Source: an uncultured Clostridia bacterium
GTDB taxonomy: Bacteria > Bacillota > Clostridia > TANB77 > CAG-508
Assembly (NCBI GenBank): GCA_934167495.1
Contig: CAKPKP010000006.1
Span: forward strand, 1 to 64,000
DNA length: 64,000 nucleotides
Direction of reading: 5' to 3'
The position numbers and the translations under genes are program-made. Every line of letters begins with the position of its first letter. Position 1 is the first letter of the stretch. The notes beneath the pieces were generated by a model, which was not told where the DNA came from, searched no databases, and was given only the letters and a program-made list of their open reading frames with translations. This document shows, piece after piece, positions 8,819 through 17,283 of this stretch.

Positions 8819-9685
8819 TTAATTTAAATCATATAAATTACTGTCTATGCATAATTTAGCTCTTTTAGCTGATTTTGCATCACTACCATTTAAAGCATTT
8901 TGAATGAAATCTGGATGAGAAATTAGGAAATCTCTCATTGTTTTATCTGGGTCACTTGCAAACTTAGTAAGCATAGCTAATTGAGACTCGTTAATAATAT
9001 TTAAATCCAAAGCTTTCTTAAATAAATTGTTATCTATTTGTAATAAAGATAATGATTTTATTTTAGCATCTTCTAATTTTTGAGTTCCGCCTTGCATTCT
9101 ATCAACTATAACAGCACTCCATAAAATTTTTCCACCAAAATTTTCTATTGCTGGTATCCAAGCTCTTAAATAACTAGAAGCTTGATTCAATAAATCAGCA
9201 ACGTGTAATACTTTTTTATTATTTAAATTTTCAATATTTTTTGTTTTTTCAAAATTGTAAGTACTCTCAACAGCAGATAAATCTTTGTAAATTGTAATAT
9301 GAGGTTTTTCTAATAAGTAAGCAACTATGTTAGAAAAATACCAATCTCTTCGTTCACCACCAGAAACATAATCTACATCATTAATGTCAATATTGGTTTT
9401 TAAGAAAGTAATGAAATCATTTATTACAAAGTTAAATATTTCGTTATTTTTATATTGTGATAATACTTTTTCAAATATATTCTTTGGTATTTCTAATTTA
9501 TCATGGTTTGCAAGTTGGTCGTCAATAAACTCAAGTAATTTATTGGCATCTTCGCTATTTCCATATAAAAAGTGTGTATTTACAAAATAAGGTCCAATTT
9601 TACCAGATGTATACCAAAATGGCTTGTTTTCTTCGCAAATTTTAAAAGCGTTTGTTTCAAATAAGTAAGATGTTAAATCTTTCAT
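8819..9685 (-). CDS. Orotate phosphoribosyltransferase-like protein, divergent
   Basis: 288 residues. The N-terminal segment FWYTSGKIGPYFVNT resembles the SSGKxSPYFxN motif of orotate phosphoribosyltransferases, and a middle segment (VSGGERRDWYFS) resembles their active-site loop. The usual acidic PRPP-binding loop (VxVxEDxxTTG) is replaced by VLHVADLLNQASSY, and the protein is longer than standard PyrE (about 210 residues), with an extra C-terminal helical region of about 60 residues. A role in nucleotide metabolism is a family-level guess. Start at ATG 9685 behind TTGGAGG; an in-frame TTG 12 nt upstream is part of the ribosome site. It has its own promoter. Confidence 0.6.
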   Translation of the reverse strand: MKDLTSYLFETNAFKICEENKPFWYTSGKIGPYFVNTHFLYGNSEDANKLLEFIDDQLANHDKLEIPKNIFEKVLSQYKNNEIFNFVINDFITFLKTNIDINDVDYVSGGERRDWYFSNIVAYLLEKPHITIYKDLSAVESTYNFEKTKNIENLNNKKVLHVADLLNQASSYLRAWIPAIENFGGKILWSAVIVDRMQGGTQKLEDAKIKSLSLLQIDNNLFKKALDLNIINESQLAMLTKFASDPDKTMRDFLISHPDFIQNALNGSDAKSAKRAKLCIDSNLYDLN

Positions 9686-9754
9686 AAAATCCTCCAATCG
9701 AGAGCTTTGTACTCTAAAATATTTGTTTAATCGACAAAAATATGTCCTTCATAC

Positions 9755-9783
9755 ATAATAATGATTATTTTTAAATATGTCAA
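9755..9783 (-). promoter_or_regulatory. Promoter of the PRTase-like gene
   Basis: On the minus strand TTGACA (9783-9778), a 17-nt spacer and TATTAT (9760-9755). It diverges from the Asp23-operon promoter; the two -35 boxes are about 43 nt apart, so a shared regulator could sit between them. Confidence 0.7.
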
Positions 9784-9826
9784 GCAAAATATGGATTGAA
9801 TCATTAGAAGTATTTTTAAAAAAGTA

Positions 9827-9855
9827 TTGTAAATTTTTATAGATATTGATATACT
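9827..9855 (+). promoter_or_regulatory. Promoter of the asp23-amaP-nusB-xse operon
   Basis: TTGTAA (9827-9832), a 17-nt spacer and TATACT (9850-9855), 29 nt before the ATG of the Asp23 gene. Confidence 0.7.
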
Positions 9856-9884
9856 AGTACCAGTATATTTTTAGGAGGTTTGTT

Positions 9885-10328
9885 ATGGAAGAGAATAATG
9901 AATTAGAAGAAAATAAAGAGGAAAATTTAGTAGTAGATGAAGATAATAGTGAAATAAAAATTTCAAATGATGTAGTTGCTGTTATTGCTGGAGTAGCTGT
10001 TTCAGAGGTAGCAGGTGTTGCTGAAATGTCTGGTGGATTTGCTGGAATAACAGAAGTATTAAGTGGAAAGAAAAATTTAGCTAAAGGTATAAAAGTAGAA
10101 GTAGGAGAAAAAACAGCTAAAATAGATGTAAATATTGTTGTAGAATACGGAGCTAGAATACCAGATGTTGCTTTTGAAATTCAAAATAGGGTAAAAAAAT
10201 CTGTTGAAACAATGACAGGATTAAAAGTTTTAGAAGTTAATGTTCATGTTCAAGGTGTTGTAACAAAAACAGAGAAAGAAAATAGCGAAGATAACGAGAA
10301 AAATAACGAAGAAAAAGTGGAGGAATAA
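9885..10328 (+). CDS. Asp23/Gls24 family envelope stress protein
   Basis: 147-residue Asp23-domain protein (about residues 25-130), with an acidic N-terminus and a very acidic C-terminal tail. In staphylococci Asp23 is tethered to the membrane by AmaP and takes part in cell-envelope homeostasis. Here the gene is followed 2 nt later by an AmaP-like gene, which supports the same pairing. ATG start behind TAGGAGG. First gene of an operon running through nusB, xseA and xseB, an order typical of Clostridia. Confidence 0.93.
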   Translation: MEENNELEENKEENLVVDEDNSEIKISNDVVAVIAGVAVSEVAGVAEMSGGFAGITEVLSGKKNLAKGIKVEVGEKTAKIDVNIVVEYGARIPDVAFEIQNRVKKSVETMTGLKVLEVNVHVQGVVTKTEKENSEDNEKNNEEKVEE

Positions 10329-10329
10329 T

Positions 10330-10962
10330 ATGAAGTTTATAGAAAAGGTAGCTTTAATTCTATTATCAATAATAGGATTGATATTTTCAATTGTAATGGT
10401 AATGTTGTATTTTAATATAATAAGTGCTACAGAGATATCAAATATGCTTATGAGTATATCTGTTGGAAATGTTGGAATTGTTATGTTGGTTATTAGTTTA
10501 ATAATAATATTACTTGCTATTAAATGTTTATTTTTTGGAAGCAAAGTAAAAAAAGATAAATCAGATGGAATATTATTAGAAAATGCTAATGGAAAATTAC
10601 TTATAACAAAAGAAACTCTAGAAAATTTAGTAAGTGGAGTTTCAAAAAATATAATAGGAACAGAAAGCATAACAAGTAAAGTTATATTAGATAAAGAAAA
10701 TAATTTAAGTGTATTAATTACAATTACTATAGATCAAGATGCTAATATAAAAGATTTATCAAACCTTTTACAAACAACAATTAAAGATGCTATAAAACAA
10801 ACAGCAGATTTAGAGGTTAAAGAAGTTAATGTTAAAGTTAAAAATATAAATATGAAGCAACCATATAAAATGCTTGCAGAGAAAAGTGAAGTAACAGAAA
10901 CTGTACCAGAACCTGTAGCAGAAGAAGTAGTAGAAAATAATGGAGGTAGCCAAGATGAATAG
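10330..10962 (+). CDS. amaP: Alkaline shock response membrane anchor protein AmaP
   Basis: 210 residues with two N-terminal membrane helices (about 5-27 and 43-65), then a cytoplasmic Asp23-like region. Expected to anchor the upstream Asp23 protein at the membrane. The acidic C-terminal tail matches that family. It starts 2 nt after the asp23 stop (GTGGAGG site inside the preceding gene) and its end overlaps the nusB start by 8 nt, so expression is tightly coupled. Confidence 0.85.
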   Translation: MKFIEKVALILLSIIGLIFSIVMVMLYFNIISATEISNMLMSISVGNVGIVMLVISLIIILLAIKCLFFGSKVKKDKSDGILLENANGKLLITKETLENLVSGVSKNIIGTESITSKVILDKENNLSVLITITIDQDANIKDLSNLLQTTIKDAIKQTADLEVKEVNVKVKNINMKQPYKMLAEKSEVTETVPEPVAEEVVENNGGSQDE

Positions 10963-11380
10963 AACAGAAATGAGAGAATTGGCTTTTAAATTAATATATG
11001 AAACAGAAATTCAAAAAGATATGTCAGAAGAGCAAGTTGAATTATTTGTTACAAATAATAATATTGAAGATGCTAAAATAATAAAATACTTAAAAGATAT
11101 AGTAAATGGAATAGAAACTCATAAAGAAGATATTATAAAAAATATATCTGAAAATTTAAAAGAGGATTGGGATATAACTAGAATTTCTAAAATAAACTTA
11201 GCTTTATTAAAAATTTCTCTATATGAAATGCTTTATGCAGATGTTCCTTATAAGGTTGCAATAAATGAAGTAATAGAACTTGCAAAGAAATATGCAGATG
11301 AACAATCACCAATATTTATTAATGGAGTTTTAGCAAGTGTTGTAAAAAAGAATAATTTAAGTGGTGGTGTAAATAATTAA
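10955..11380 (+). CDS. nusB: Transcription antitermination factor NusB
   Basis: 141-residue all-helical NusB, which binds boxA RNA with NusE (S10) during rRNA antitermination. The family motifs REMRELAFKLIYE at the N-terminus, DVPYKVAINEVIELAKKYAD and the final FINGVLASV are all present. I use ATG 10955, which has AATGGAGG upstream, not the in-frame ATG 15 nt earlier that overlaps that ribosome site. Its stop codon overlaps the xseA start (TAATG). Confidence 0.96.
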   Translation: MNRTEMRELAFKLIYETEIQKDMSEEQVELFVTNNNIEDAKIIKYLKDIVNGIETHKEDIIKNISENLKEDWDITRISKINLALLKISLYEMLYADVPYKVAINEVIELAKKYADEQSPIFINGVLASVVKKNNLSGGVNN

Positions 11381-12567
11381 TGAGACCAGAACCAATATCT
11401 GTTAGTGATTTAAATAAATATATGAAAGAAAAAGTAGCATCAGATGAATATTTAAATAGTGTACTAGTTAAAGGAGAAATATCAAATTTTAAACATCATT
11501 ATACAGGTCATTTATATTTTACTCTTAAAGATGAAAGTTCTCTTATAAAATGTATAATGTTTAAAACATCAACTGCTACTTTAAATTTTGTACCAAAAGA
11601 TGGAATGAAAGTAATAGTTTTAGGAACAGTTTCAGTTTTTGAAAGAGATGGAGTTTATCAAATTTATTGTAAAGCAATGAAAGAAGACGGAATGGGAGAT
11701 TTGTATACTGCATATGAAAAATTAAAAGCCAAACTTGAAAACGAAGGCTTATTTGATGCAAAATACAAAAAGAAGATTCCATTCATGCCAAAGGTAATAG
11801 GTGTTTTAACATCTAATACAGGGTCTGTTATAAAAGATATAATAAATGTTTCTACAAGAAGAAATCCAAATGTATATATAAGATTGTTACCAGTTCCAGT
11901 TCAAGGAGAAGGAGCTTGTATAAAAATAGCAGATGCAATTAAAATTATGAATGAAAAGAAATTAGCAGATGTAATAATCGTTGCAAGAGGTGGAGGTTCT
12001 TTAGAAGATTTATGGCCGTTTAACGAAGAAGTAGTTGCAAGAGCAATCTTTGATTCAGAAATTCCTATTATTTCAGCAGTAGGACATGAAACAGATTTTA
12101 CAATTGCGGATTTCGTAGCAGATTTAAGAGCTCCAACACCTTCAGCTGCAGCAGAGTTAGCTGTTACAGATATAACAGATTTAAAGTATACTCTTAATTC
12201 ATATAATAATAGATTTAAACAAGCTTTGCAAAATAGAACTAAGTTAATGAGATTAAGATATGAAAAATGTATAAATTCCAGAGCTTTTACAAATCCAAAA
12301 CAAAAAATTAATGATAAATATGTATTATTAGATAAAAGTTTAAAAAGAATAGAAAATGCTATAAAAAATAAAATAAAAGATGAAAAAATAAAATCAGCAG
12401 AATTAATATCAAAATTAGATGCAATGAGCCCATTAAAAACACTAACAAGAGGATATTCTTTAACAGAATGTAATGGTAAGGTTATTACTAAGAGCTCTAT
12501 GTTAGTTAAAGACGACGAGATTTCTATAACATTTCAAGATGGGAAAAAGAAAGCGAGGGTTTTATAA
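11380..12567 (+). CDS. xseA: Exodeoxyribonuclease VII large subunit
   Basis: Catalytic subunit of exonuclease VII, a processive single-strand DNA nuclease. 395 residues: N-terminal OB fold (about 5-100), catalytic core with VIGVLTSNTGSVIKDI near 127-142, ARGGGSLEDLWPFN near 203 and SAVGHETDFTIADFVADLRAPTP-like region near 231, and a C-terminal coiled coil. The start overlaps nusB by one base (TAATG), and the stop overlaps the next gene in the same way, giving translational coupling through three genes. xseB follows after one intervening gene. Confidence 0.96.
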   Translation: MRPEPISVSDLNKYMKEKVASDEYLNSVLVKGEISNFKHHYTGHLYFTLKDESSLIKCIMFKTSTATLNFVPKDGMKVIVLGTVSVFERDGVYQIYCKAMKEDGMGDLYTAYEKLKAKLENEGLFDAKYKKKIPFMPKVIGVLTSNTGSVIKDIINVSTRRNPNVYIRLLPVPVQGEGACIKIADAIKIMNEKKLADVIIVARGGGSLEDLWPFNEEVVARAIFDSEIPIISAVGHETDFTIADFVADLRAPTPSAAAELAVTDITDLKYTLNSYNNRFKQALQNRTKLMRLRYEKCINSRAFTNPKQKINDKYVLLDKSLKRIENAIKNKIKDEKIKSAELISKLDAMSPLKTLTRGYSLTECNGKVITKSSMLVKDDEISITFQDGKKKARVL

Positions 12568-13076
12568 TGAGAAGATCAACTAAAATAATTATAGCTGGAT
12601 TATGTATATTTGTTGTTGCTTTAACATTATTTTTGATTTTTGATATGCAAAGGCAGTTAAGTAAAAGAACTTCAAATAATCCAATTGAAGAAAATACTGC
12701 TACAAATAGTAATTCCACTTCTAATGTTCAAGCTAACACTACAAACACAGCAAAAAATGAAAATAACACAGTTAACGAAACTGTAACTAAAAATGAAGTA
12801 ACTCAAAATGTTGTAGAGCAAAATACAGTAAAAAATAATGATGTGATACAAGAAACTGAAATGAATCAAGTAGTAGAAACAGAAAAAAATAATGAAACAG
12901 CAATAGATTTAGTAAAGAAAAAATGGGGAGCAGATGATGAATCAGTTTATTATACAAATGAAGGAATAAATGATACTGGAGAATACTTAGTTGCTGTAAG
13001 ATCAAAAGAATCTACATTTGCAATTGCAAATTTCAAAGTTAATATGTCTACAAAAGAAGTAGAAATAGATTTATAA
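12567..13076 (+). CDS. Membrane-anchored protein of unknown function between xseA and xseB
   Basis: 169 residues: a short basic N-terminus, one membrane helix (about 8-25), an Asn/Thr/Glu-rich linker (about 30-105) and a small C-terminal domain (about 112-169, KKWGADDESVYYT onward). No enzyme motif is recognised. The layout suggests an anchored extracytoplasmic domain on a flexible stalk. It is translationally coupled to xseA by TAATG and lies 15 nt before xseB. The C-terminal domain resembles small secreted domains seen in Clostridia, but I cannot name it. Confidence 0.7.
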   Translation: MRRSTKIIIAGLCIFVVALTLFLIFDMQRQLSKRTSNNPIEENTATNSNSTSNVQANTTNTAKNENNTVNETVTKNEVTQNVVEQNTVKNNDVIQETEMNQVVETEKNNETAIDLVKKKWGADDESVYYTNEGINDTGEYLVAVRSKESTFAIANFKVNMSTKEVEIDL

Positions 13077-13091
13077 ATATAGAGGGGAAAT

Positions 13092-13334
13092 ATGAAAGAA
13101 AATTTAGAAGAATATAGTTTTGAAGATTTAATGGAAAAATTAGAAGAAATAGCTTGTGAGCTTGAGAAAGGCGAACTAAACTTAGATGAATCTGTTAATA
13201 AATTTGAAGAAGGAATGGAAGTTTCAAAACAGTGCAGTAAAAGATTAGATGATGCAGAAAAAAGAATTTCTATTTTATTAAAACAAGGTGAAGAATTAGT
13301 TGAAGAAAATTTTTTGCCAGATAATAATGATTAA
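13092..13334 (+). CDS. xseB: Exodeoxyribonuclease VII small subunit
   Basis: 80 residues, the usual size, with the signature FEDLMEKLEEIACELEKGEL and SVNKFEEGMEVSKQC. Several copies assemble along the coiled coil of XseA. ATG behind GAGGGGAA. It is the last recognisable gene of the nusB-xse cluster before the PAP2-like gene. Confidence 0.95.
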   Translation: MKENLEEYSFEDLMEKLEEIACELEKGELNLDESVNKFEEGMEVSKQCSKRLDDAEKRISILLKQGEELVEENFLPDNND

Positions 13335-13358
13335 GGATTGAAGGGATAAAAGGGATTT

Positions 13359-13799
13359 ATGGATATAGTAGTACAAATATTAGGAAATAAGTGTATATAT
13401 CTACCATTTTGTACATGGTTTTTTATACAACTATTTAAATTTATAACAGATTTTGTAAAAAATAAAAAAATAAACTTTAGAAGATTATTAGGAGCTGGAG
13501 GAATGCCATCTTCTCATTCTGCTGTTGTATGCTGTTTAGCTATAACAGTAGGAAAAACTATCGGATTTAATTCTCCTGAATTTGCTATAGGTACAATATT
13601 AGCTTTTATTGTAATGTATGATGCTGCAGGAGTTAGAAGAGCCGCAGGAAAGCAAGCTAGATTATTAAATAAAATAATTGAAACACCAGGACTTAGCTCA
13701 ATACAAGTTCAAGAAAGATTAGTTGAAGTTCTAGGACATACACCTGTACAAGTTTTTGTAGGAGCTGTAATAGGTATATTAGTAGGAGCAGTGTTATAA
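13359..13799 (+). CDS. Divergent PAP2 family membrane protein (YuiD-like)
   Basis: 146 residues with about four hydrophobic segments. The stretch GAGGMPSSHSAVVCCLA near 47-63 is the hallmark of the divergent PAP2 (DUF212) family, which is related to acid phosphatase/phosphatidylglycerophosphatase folds. The substrate is not known. ATG start behind GAAGGG, and it sits 18 nt before fhs. Confidence 0.88.
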   Translation: MDIVVQILGNKCIYLPFCTWFFIQLFKFITDFVKNKKINFRRLLGAGGMPSSHSAVVCCLAITVGKTIGFNSPEFAIGTILAFIVMYDAAGVRRAAGKQARLLNKIIETPGLSSIQVQERLVEVLGHTPVQVFVGAVIGILVGAVL

Positions 13800-13816
13800 A
13801 TTTAAAGGAGTAATAT

Positions 13817-15478
13817 ATGGAAGATATTGATATAGCAAGAAAAGCAAATAAAGAGAAAATTAATGTTATAGCAGGCAAAATTAATATTCCAGATGAATTT
13901 GTTGAAAATTATGGTAAGTTCAAGGCTAAAGTTAATGCTAATTTATATAATGAATTAGAAAAAAAAGAAAATGGAAAATTAATTTTAGTTACCTCTATAA
14001 ATCCAACACCACTTGGAGAAGGAAAAACAACAGTATCAATAGGGTTAGCAGACAGTCTAAATAAATTAAATAAAAATGCAATATTAGCTTTAAGAGAACC
14101 TTCTTTAGGACCAGTTTTTGGAATAAAAGGAGGTGCAACAGGTGGAGGAATGGCACAAGTTGTTCCTATGGAGGATATAAATTTACATTTTACAGGTGAT
14201 ATACATGCAATTACATCTGCTAATAATTTACTTTCTGCGATGATAGATAATCATATATATTATGGAAATGAACTTAAATTTAAAAAAGTTATATGGAAAA
14301 GATGTGTTGATTTAAACGATAGATCTTTAAGAAAAGTAGAAATAGGTTTATCAAATGAAAAAAATATGAAACCAAGAGAAGATTCTTTTGATATATCTGT
14401 TGCTTCTGAAGTTATGGCTATATTATGTTTGTCAAAAGATTTAAAAGATTTAGAAAGAAGAATTGGAAATATAATTGTAGGATATGATGAAACAGATAAT
14501 CCAATAACAGCCAAAATGCTTAAAGCAGAAGGAGCTATGACAGTTCTATTAAAAGATGCCTTTAATCCAAATTTAGTACAAACATTAGAAAATAACCCAG
14601 CCTTTATACATGGTGGACCATTTGCAAATATAGCTCATGGATGTAATAGTATAATAGCAACAAAATTGGCTTTAAAATTAGGAGATTATGTTATAACAGA
14701 AGCAGGATTTGGTTCAGATTTAGGAGCTGAAAAATTTATAAATGTAAAATGTAGAACAGCTTCAATAAAACCAAATGCAGTTATTTGTGTAGCAACTATA
14801 AAAGCTTTAAAATATCATGGTGGAATGCCAATATCAGAAATAGAAACAGAAAGTACAGATTACTTAAAAAGAGGTATGAAGAATTTATTTAAGCACATAG
14901 AAAATTTAAAAGATAAATTTGGATTAAATGTAATTGTTGCTATAAATAAATTTAAAACAGATACAGAGGCTGAAATAGAACTTATTACTAGTGAACTAAA
15001 AAAAGTAGGCGTAGATATAAGTTTAGTTGAAGTATGGGGAAAAGGTAGCCTAGGAGGAATAGATTTAGCTGAAAAAGTAATTGAATTATGTGAAAAAGAA
15101 AATGAAATGAAATTTACATATGATGTTAATGATTCGATAAAAGAAAAAATACTAAAAGTAGCTAAAAATATATATGGAGCAGCCAATGTAGAATATTCAG
15201 AAGAAGCAAATGAATCAATTAAAATGATTGAAAAAATAGGAAAAGATAGACTTCCTATATGTATTGCAAAAACTCAATATTCTTTTTCAGATGATGCTAA
15301 AAATTTAGAATGTTTAACACCTTTTACAATAAAAATAGACGAAGTAAATCTAAAAAACGGTGCAGAATTTATAGTAGCAAAAGCTGGAAAAATATTTACA
15401 ATGCCTGGTTTACCAAGAGTTCCTTCAGCAGAGAAAATAAGATTAGATGAAAATAATCAAATAGTAGGAATTTTTTAA
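13817..15478 (+). CDS. fhs: Formate-tetrahydrofolate ligase
   Basis: Makes 10-formyl-THF from formate, THF and ATP, feeding one-carbon metabolism (and the Wood-Ljungdahl methyl branch in acetogens; the other genes of that pathway are not in this window). 553 residues, full length. The ATP loop is visible as PTPLGEGKTT near 64-73, with GIKGGATGGGMAQV near 103 and the C-terminal GKIFTMPGLPRVPSAE. ATG behind AAAGGAG. A long bidirectional terminator follows. Confidence 0.97.
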   Translation: MEDIDIARKANKEKINVIAGKINIPDEFVENYGKFKAKVNANLYNELEKKENGKLILVTSINPTPLGEGKTTVSIGLADSLNKLNKNAILALREPSLGPVFGIKGGATGGGMAQVVPMEDINLHFTGDIHAITSANNLLSAMIDNHIYYGNELKFKKVIWKRCVDLNDRSLRKVEIGLSNEKNMKPREDSFDISVASEVMAILCLSKDLKDLERRIGNIIVGYDETDNPITAKMLKAEGAMTVLLKDAFNPNLVQTLENNPAFIHGGPFANIAHGCNSIIATKLALKLGDYVITEAGFGSDLGAEKFINVKCRTASIKPNAVICVATIKALKYHGGMPISEIETESTDYLKRGMKNLFKHIENLKDKFGLNVIVAINKFKTDTEAEIELITSELKKVGVDISLVEVWGKGSLGGIDLAEKVIELCEKENEMKFTYDVNDSIKEKILKVAKNIYGAANVEYSEEANESIKMIEKIGKDRLPICIAKTQYSFSDDAKNLECLTPFTIKIDEVNLKNGAEFIVAKAGKIFTMPGLPRVPSAEKIRLDENNQIVGIF

Positions 15479-15524
15479 ACAAAAAGAAGACCAAACATAA
15501 TTTATGTTTGGTCTTCTTTTTGTT
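15478..15524. terminator. Long bidirectional terminator between fhs and the CBM25-like gene
   Basis: Perfect 23-bp inverted repeat (15478-15500 with 15502-15524). The A-rich 5' arm and T-rich 3' arm allow use from both strands. It separates convergent genes. Confidence 0.9.
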
Positions 15525-15536
15525 TAAAAAATAAAA

Positions 15537-16355
15537 TTAATCTTCAGTTGTTTTTCTTTTTTTGTAGTTTCCAGTTATTAATTTTGGAATAGTGTGTAAT
15601 ATTCTATATAAAGCTAATTTCAATTTTCTTCTGAAAGTGAAGAATTTTGAATAAGATTTTGTATCAACAGGTAAAAATTGACCATTACTTTCGTCTGCAT
15701 AAAAAGGTACTAAAACATCTTCTACTAATAAAGAAGTTTTATTTACATGTACAGGATTTTCATTTGGTGTTACTTTTTCTACTTTATGTTCTTCAAAATA
15801 AGAAACAGGTTGTTCTTGAACTGGAGTAGGAGTAACTATTTCTGTATTTAGTATTTCATCAATTATTGCATCTATATTAAAAGATTTTCTTTCTGTACAT
15901 TCAGAAGGTGTAGAGATTTCTTCTACATTTTCTTGTTTTGTTTCGTTAGCAATAGGTTCAATTTTGGCTTCTAATATATTTTCTATATTATTTACATCAT
16001 CATTAACGATTGGAGATGTTTCTACTTTTTGTTCTACTTGCTGTTGAATTTCTTCTTGTTTTTCTTCTATAGGCATAGAATAATTTTGGTAAGAATTATT
16101 ATCCCAAACATTATTATTGTTTCTAAAACAAAAGTTAAAATCGTTTACTTCTGTTGGAGTAATTTCTACTGAAAAACCAGAGTCTAATTTATTCATTTGC
16201 AATTCTGTTATATTATCCCAAGATTCGCCATATCCAAATTTAATAAAAACTTCATCTGAACCTTGATTAAATAAATTACCAGAATAATTTATAGTAAATG
16301 GTTCATTTTTAAATAATCTTTCTGAATTAAAATTAATATCTTTTGTGATTTTCAT
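15537..16355 (-). CDS. CBM25/CBM53-like starch-binding domain protein
   Basis: 272 residues. Residues about 10-90 look like a CBM25-type starch-binding module: alternating beta strands with FGYGESWDNITELQM, then FNFCFRNNNNVWDNNSYQNY, which carries the W-D-N-N-x-x-x-N-Y signature. A long Glu/Gln/Pro-rich linker follows (about 95-205), and the tail is basic (FRRKLKLALYR onward). No signal peptide, so it probably acts on intracellular glycogen or starch-like polymer; the basic tail could bind membrane or nucleic acid. Start at ATG 16355 behind TTGGAGG. A GH15 glucoamylase lies at 60269. Confidence 0.7.
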   Translation of the reverse strand: MKITKDINFNSERLFKNEPFTINYSGNLFNQGSDEVFIKFGYGESWDNITELQMNKLDSGFSVEITPTEVNDFNFCFRNNNNVWDNNSYQNYSMPIEEKQEEIQQQVEQKVETSPIVNDDVNNIENILEAKIEPIANETKQENVEEISTPSECTERKSFNIDAIIDEILNTEIVTPTPVQEQPVSYFEEHKVEKVTPNENPVHVNKTSLLVEDVLVPFYADESNGQFLPVDTKSYSKFFTFRRKLKLALYRILHTIPKLITGNYKKRKTTED

Positions 16356-16528
16356 AATTTCCTCCAACCTATAAAATGGATTATGTAGTAAATAATATAA
16401 CCCATATTTTAAATATATATAATATTATATTTATATTTAATATTAAAAGCAATTAAAAAACGGTTACATTTTTATTACAAAATATTACAAAAATGTAAAA
16501 TCTTTGTAATACTAAAACAAAAGCTTTT

Positions 16529-16557
16529 GTATACATATGAAAAAAATGGATAGAATA
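16529..16557 (+). promoter_or_regulatory. Possible forespore (sigma-F/G-like) promoter before sleB
   Basis: GTATA (16529-16533), 14 nt, then GGATAGAATA (16548-16557). This resembles the sigma-F/G pattern GYWTA with GGnRAnAnTW, with one mismatch and a spacer one base short. Forespore expression is expected for a cortex-lytic enzyme. Pattern match only. Confidence 0.4.
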
Positions 16558-16590
16558 AAAAATAATTAATAATATGGAGGATTTTATAAG

Positions 16591-17280
16591 ATGTCTAAAA
16601 AGAAAAAAATAATAGTTATTACAATATTATCTATTTTAGCTTTAATGTTCATAGGATATAATTTATTTTTTAATGAAAACAATGAAGCTGTTGCTTTATC
16701 TAGATATGGCTCAAGAGGTTCAGAAGTAAAAACAATACAAACAAAATTAAAAAGATGGGGATATTATAGTGGTTCTGTAGATGGAATATATGGTTCTCAA
16801 ACCGTTGCAGCTGTTAAGAAATTTCAAAAGAAAAATGGACTTACAGTAGACGGAATAGCAGGTACAAAAACATTAGCTGCTATGGGAATAAATAGTTCAT
16901 CAAATAAAAATACATCATCAGCAAGTAATCAAAACGATATAAACTTACTAAGTAAAGTTATATATTCAGAAGCAAGAGGTGAACCTTATAAAGGACAAGT
17001 TGCTGTAGGAGCTGTTGTATTAAATAGGGTTGCTAGTTCATCATTTCCAAATACTTTAGCAGGGGTTGTTTATCAATCTGGAGCATTTGATGCTGTAAGT
17101 GATGGTCAAATAAATTTAACTCCAGATGAAACAGCAAGAAAAGCAGCACAAGATGCGATAAATGGCTGGGACCCAACATCAGGATGTATATATTATTTCA
17201 ATCCAGCAACTGCAACATCAAAATGGATTTGGTCAAGACCACAAGTAATTACTATAGGAAAACATATATTTTGTAAATAA
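16591..17280 (+). CDS. sleB: Spore cortex-lytic enzyme SleB-type cell wall hydrolase
   Basis: 229 residues: N-terminal membrane helix/signal (about 6-24), a peptidoglycan-binding domain (about 33-95, SRYGSRGSEVKTIQ to GTKTLAAMGI) and a SleB/Hydrolase_2 domain (about 112-229, LLSKVIYSEARGEPYKGQ with the catalytic Glu in SEARGE). In spore formers SleB is a lytic transglycosylase degrading cortex during germination. Full length and intact, this gene is the best evidence in the window that the organism forms spores. A related non-spore paralogue (CwlJ/YkvT type) is possible. ATG behind TGGAGG. Confidence 0.88.
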   Translation: MSKKKKIIVITILSILALMFIGYNLFFNENNEAVALSRYGSRGSEVKTIQTKLKRWGYYSGSVDGIYGSQTVAAVKKFQKKNGLTVDGIAGTKTLAAMGINSSSNKNTSSASNQNDINLLSKVIYSEARGEPYKGQVAVGAVVLNRVASSSFPNTLAGVVYQSGAFDAVSDGQINLTPDETARKAAQDAINGWDPTSGCIYYFNPATATSKWIWSRPQVITIGKHIFCK

Positions 17281-17283
17281 AAA

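Noticed and set aside
9686..9884. Purine, PRPP or other riboswitch upstream of the PRTase-like gene
   Set aside because: I see divergent promoters but no conserved aptamer-like pairing in the short leaders.
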